From DASVLX01 sp035552275 (GTDB lineage Bacteria; Actinomycetota; Actinomycetes; Mycobacteriales; Pseudonocardiaceae): a DNA stretch of 31,264 bases. This document shows positions 30,135-31,264 of this stretch, one piece after another (position 1 is the stretch's first letter; every line of letters starts with the position of its first letter). The DNA is taken from assembly GCA_035552275.1 (NCBI GenBank), contig DASZLR010000261.1:1-31264 (forward strand), written 5' to 3'. A program made the translations under genes and the position numbers. The notes beneath the pieces are model-generated. The model did no database searches. It saw only the letters and a program-made list of their open reading frames with translations, and had not been told where the DNA came from.

Positions 30135-31246
30135 TGCGGATAGCCGTGGTGACCGAATCATTCCTGCCCAGGATCAACGGCGTGACCAACTCGGTCTGCC
30201 GCATCCTTGAGCACTTCGCCGCGAGGGGCCACCGGGCCGTGGTGGTGACGCCCGGACCCGGGCCGGAGGAGTACGCCGGGCACGAGGTGATCTCGGTGCC
30301 GAGCGTGGCGCTGCCGGGATACAAGTCCTTCGCGCTCGGCCTGCCGACGGCCCGGATCGAGAAGCTGTTGCGCGGGTTCGGCCCGGATGTGGTGCACCTC
30401 GCCTCGCCGATCGCGCTGGGCATCGCCGGCGCGTCGGCGGCCCGGAAGATGGGGCTGCCCAGCGTGGCGGTGTTCCAGACCGACATCGCCGGGTTCGCGC
30501 GGCGGTACGGGTTCCGGGGCACCGATCGGGCGATCTGGGCGTGGCTGCGGCACGTGCACCGGCAGGCCGACCGGACCCTGGTGCCCTCCCGAGCGACGTT
30601 GCGCCAGCTGCGGGAGCGCGGCATTCCGCGGCTGGAGATGTGGCGGCGTGGAGTGGACTCGGAGCGGTTCCATCCACGGCATCGCAACGTGTCGCTGCGT
30701 CGGCATCTGGCCCCCTCCGGCGAGCTGATCGTTGGCTACATTGGACGATTGTCCGCTGATAAATCGGTGCACTCACTGGCTTGTCTGGCCGATCTGCCCG
30801 GCGTTCGGTTGGTGATCGCCGGGGACGGGCCGGCTGGCGACCGGCTGCGGGCGCAGATCCCGAACGCGGTGTTCACCGGCTTCCTGACCGGTGACGATCT
30901 GTCCAGGATGTACGCCAGCCTGGACGTGTTCGTGCACACCGGCGCCGATGAGACGTTCTGTCAGGCCGTCCAGGAAGCGATGGCGTCTGGTGTGCCGGTG
31001 GTCGCGCCGGCCGCCGGCGGCCCGCTGGACCTGGTCGAGCCGGGACGGACCGGGCTGCTCTACCCGCCGGAGTCGCTGGCGGTGCTGCGGGACACCGTGC
31101 GGCAGCTGTGTTCGGATCAGCCGATGCGCGCCGAGTACGGCCAGCGGGCGCGGGCCGCGGTGGTCCGCCGGACCTGGCCGGCGGTGTGTGATGAGCTGCT
31201 CGGTCACTATGTCGACGTGATGGCCGCACGGTCAGCCGCCGCATGA
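30134..31246 (+). CDS. GT4-family glycosyltransferase, MgtA/PimB-like mannosyltransferase
   Basis: A 370-residue GT-B glycosyltransferase. The N-terminal domain starts MRIAVVTESFLPRINGVTNS, the acceptor-side loop typical of GDP-mannose-dependent alpha-mannosyltransferases such as mycobacterial MgtA (Rv0557). WRRGVDSERFHP, VGYIGRLSADKSV, LVIAGDGPAGDRL and the retaining motif ADETFCQAVQEAMASGVPVVAP (Glu pair of the EX7E type) follow. It would add mannose to a membrane glycolipid such as a glucuronosyl-diacylglycerol; the divergent UDP-glucose dehydrogenase could supply the glucuronate for that acceptor. The GTG at 30134 lacks a ribosome site and appears leaderless. After the stop, an ATG at 31260 may open the next gene, cut by the window edge. 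Confidence 0.88.
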   Translation: MRIAVVTESFLPRINGVTNSVCRILEHFAARGHRAVVVTPGPGPEEYAGHEVISVPSVALPGYKSFALGLPTARIEKLLRGFGPDVVHLASPIALGIAGASAARKMGLPSVAVFQTDIAGFARRYGFRGTDRAIWAWLRHVHRQADRTLVPSRATLRQLRERGIPRLEMWRRGVDSERFHPRHRNVSLRRHLAPSGELIVGYIGRLSADKSVHSLACLADLPGVRLVIAGDGPAGDRLRAQIPNAVFTGFLTGDDLSRMYASLDVFVHTGADETFCQAVQEAMASGVPVVAPAAGGPLDLVEPGRTGLLYPPESLAVLRDTVRQLCSDQPMRAEYGQRARAAVVRRTWPAVCDELLGHYVDVMAARSAAA

Positions 31247-31264
31247 GACGGTTGGTCGCATGAG

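Overview
The window is chromosomal DNA of a high-GC Gram-positive actinobacterium. Coding frames have strongly G/C-biased third positions, GTG and TTG starts are frequent, and neighbouring genes often overlap by 1-23 bases. An ESX-type (type VII) substrate candidate beside a lipoprotein, a mycobacterial-type SigF switch and a PimB/MgtA-like mannosyltransferase suggest a mycolata or pseudonocardial relative; Pseudonocardiaceae is my best guess, by inference only. No rRNA, tRNA, CRISPR array, insertion sequence or replication origin was seen.

Layout. (1) 1-766, minus: start of a lipoprotein gene and an ESX-substrate-like protein. (2) 825-9570: a stress-signalling block. It holds a soluble hybrid histidine kinase with a five-unit poly-HAMP array (minus), a divergent ANTAR-GAF-PAS-PP2C phosphatase (plus), and a STAS / RsbW-UsfX-like / SigF operon (minus). 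Together these are the usual parts of a partner-switching general stress response. (3) 9571-11028, plus: a two-gene toxin-antitoxin unit with its own promoter. A Panacea-domain antitoxin ends in what reads as a VbhA-like Fic-inhibitory tail, and a Fic AMP-transferase with an intact active site follows. This is the most interesting item in the window. (4) 11045-13531, minus: a Ski2-like helicase with a DUF3516-type C-terminus. (5) 13692-19381, plus: a tight five-gene acyl-CoA operon (CoA ligase, acyl-CoA dehydrogenase, enoyl-CoA hydratase with an insertion, tandem epimerase-like VOC protein, second acyl-CoA dehydrogenase). (6) 19403-22003, minus: an ECF42-type unit (DGPF/YCII protein, ECF42 sigma factor, SMP-30 lactonase) preceded by a promoter matching the ECF42 consensus as I recall it. 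(7) 22150-23619: an apparently autoregulated MerR/GyrI-like regulator, convergent with a TetR regulator. (8) 23770-28029, plus: an EhpF-like truncated adenylating enzyme, an aldehyde-dehydrogenase-type acyl reductase and a DHA2 efflux pump with a short leader ORF. The TetR gene diverges from this set. No phenazine core genes are present. (9) 28100-31246: a strong hairpin, a small VOC protein, UDP-glucose dehydrogenase, and a mannosyltransferase that looks leaderless.

How the genes work together. The HAMP kinase and PP2C protein would sense signals and feed the STAS protein. The STAS protein competes for RsbW and so releases SigF. The five-gene operon would activate and beta-oxidise one particular, probably branched or cyclic, carboxylic acid. 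The TetR-controlled set would reduce an aromatic acid to the aldehyde level and export a related compound. UDP-glucose dehydrogenase and the mannosyltransferase serve envelope polysaccharide or glycolipid synthesis.
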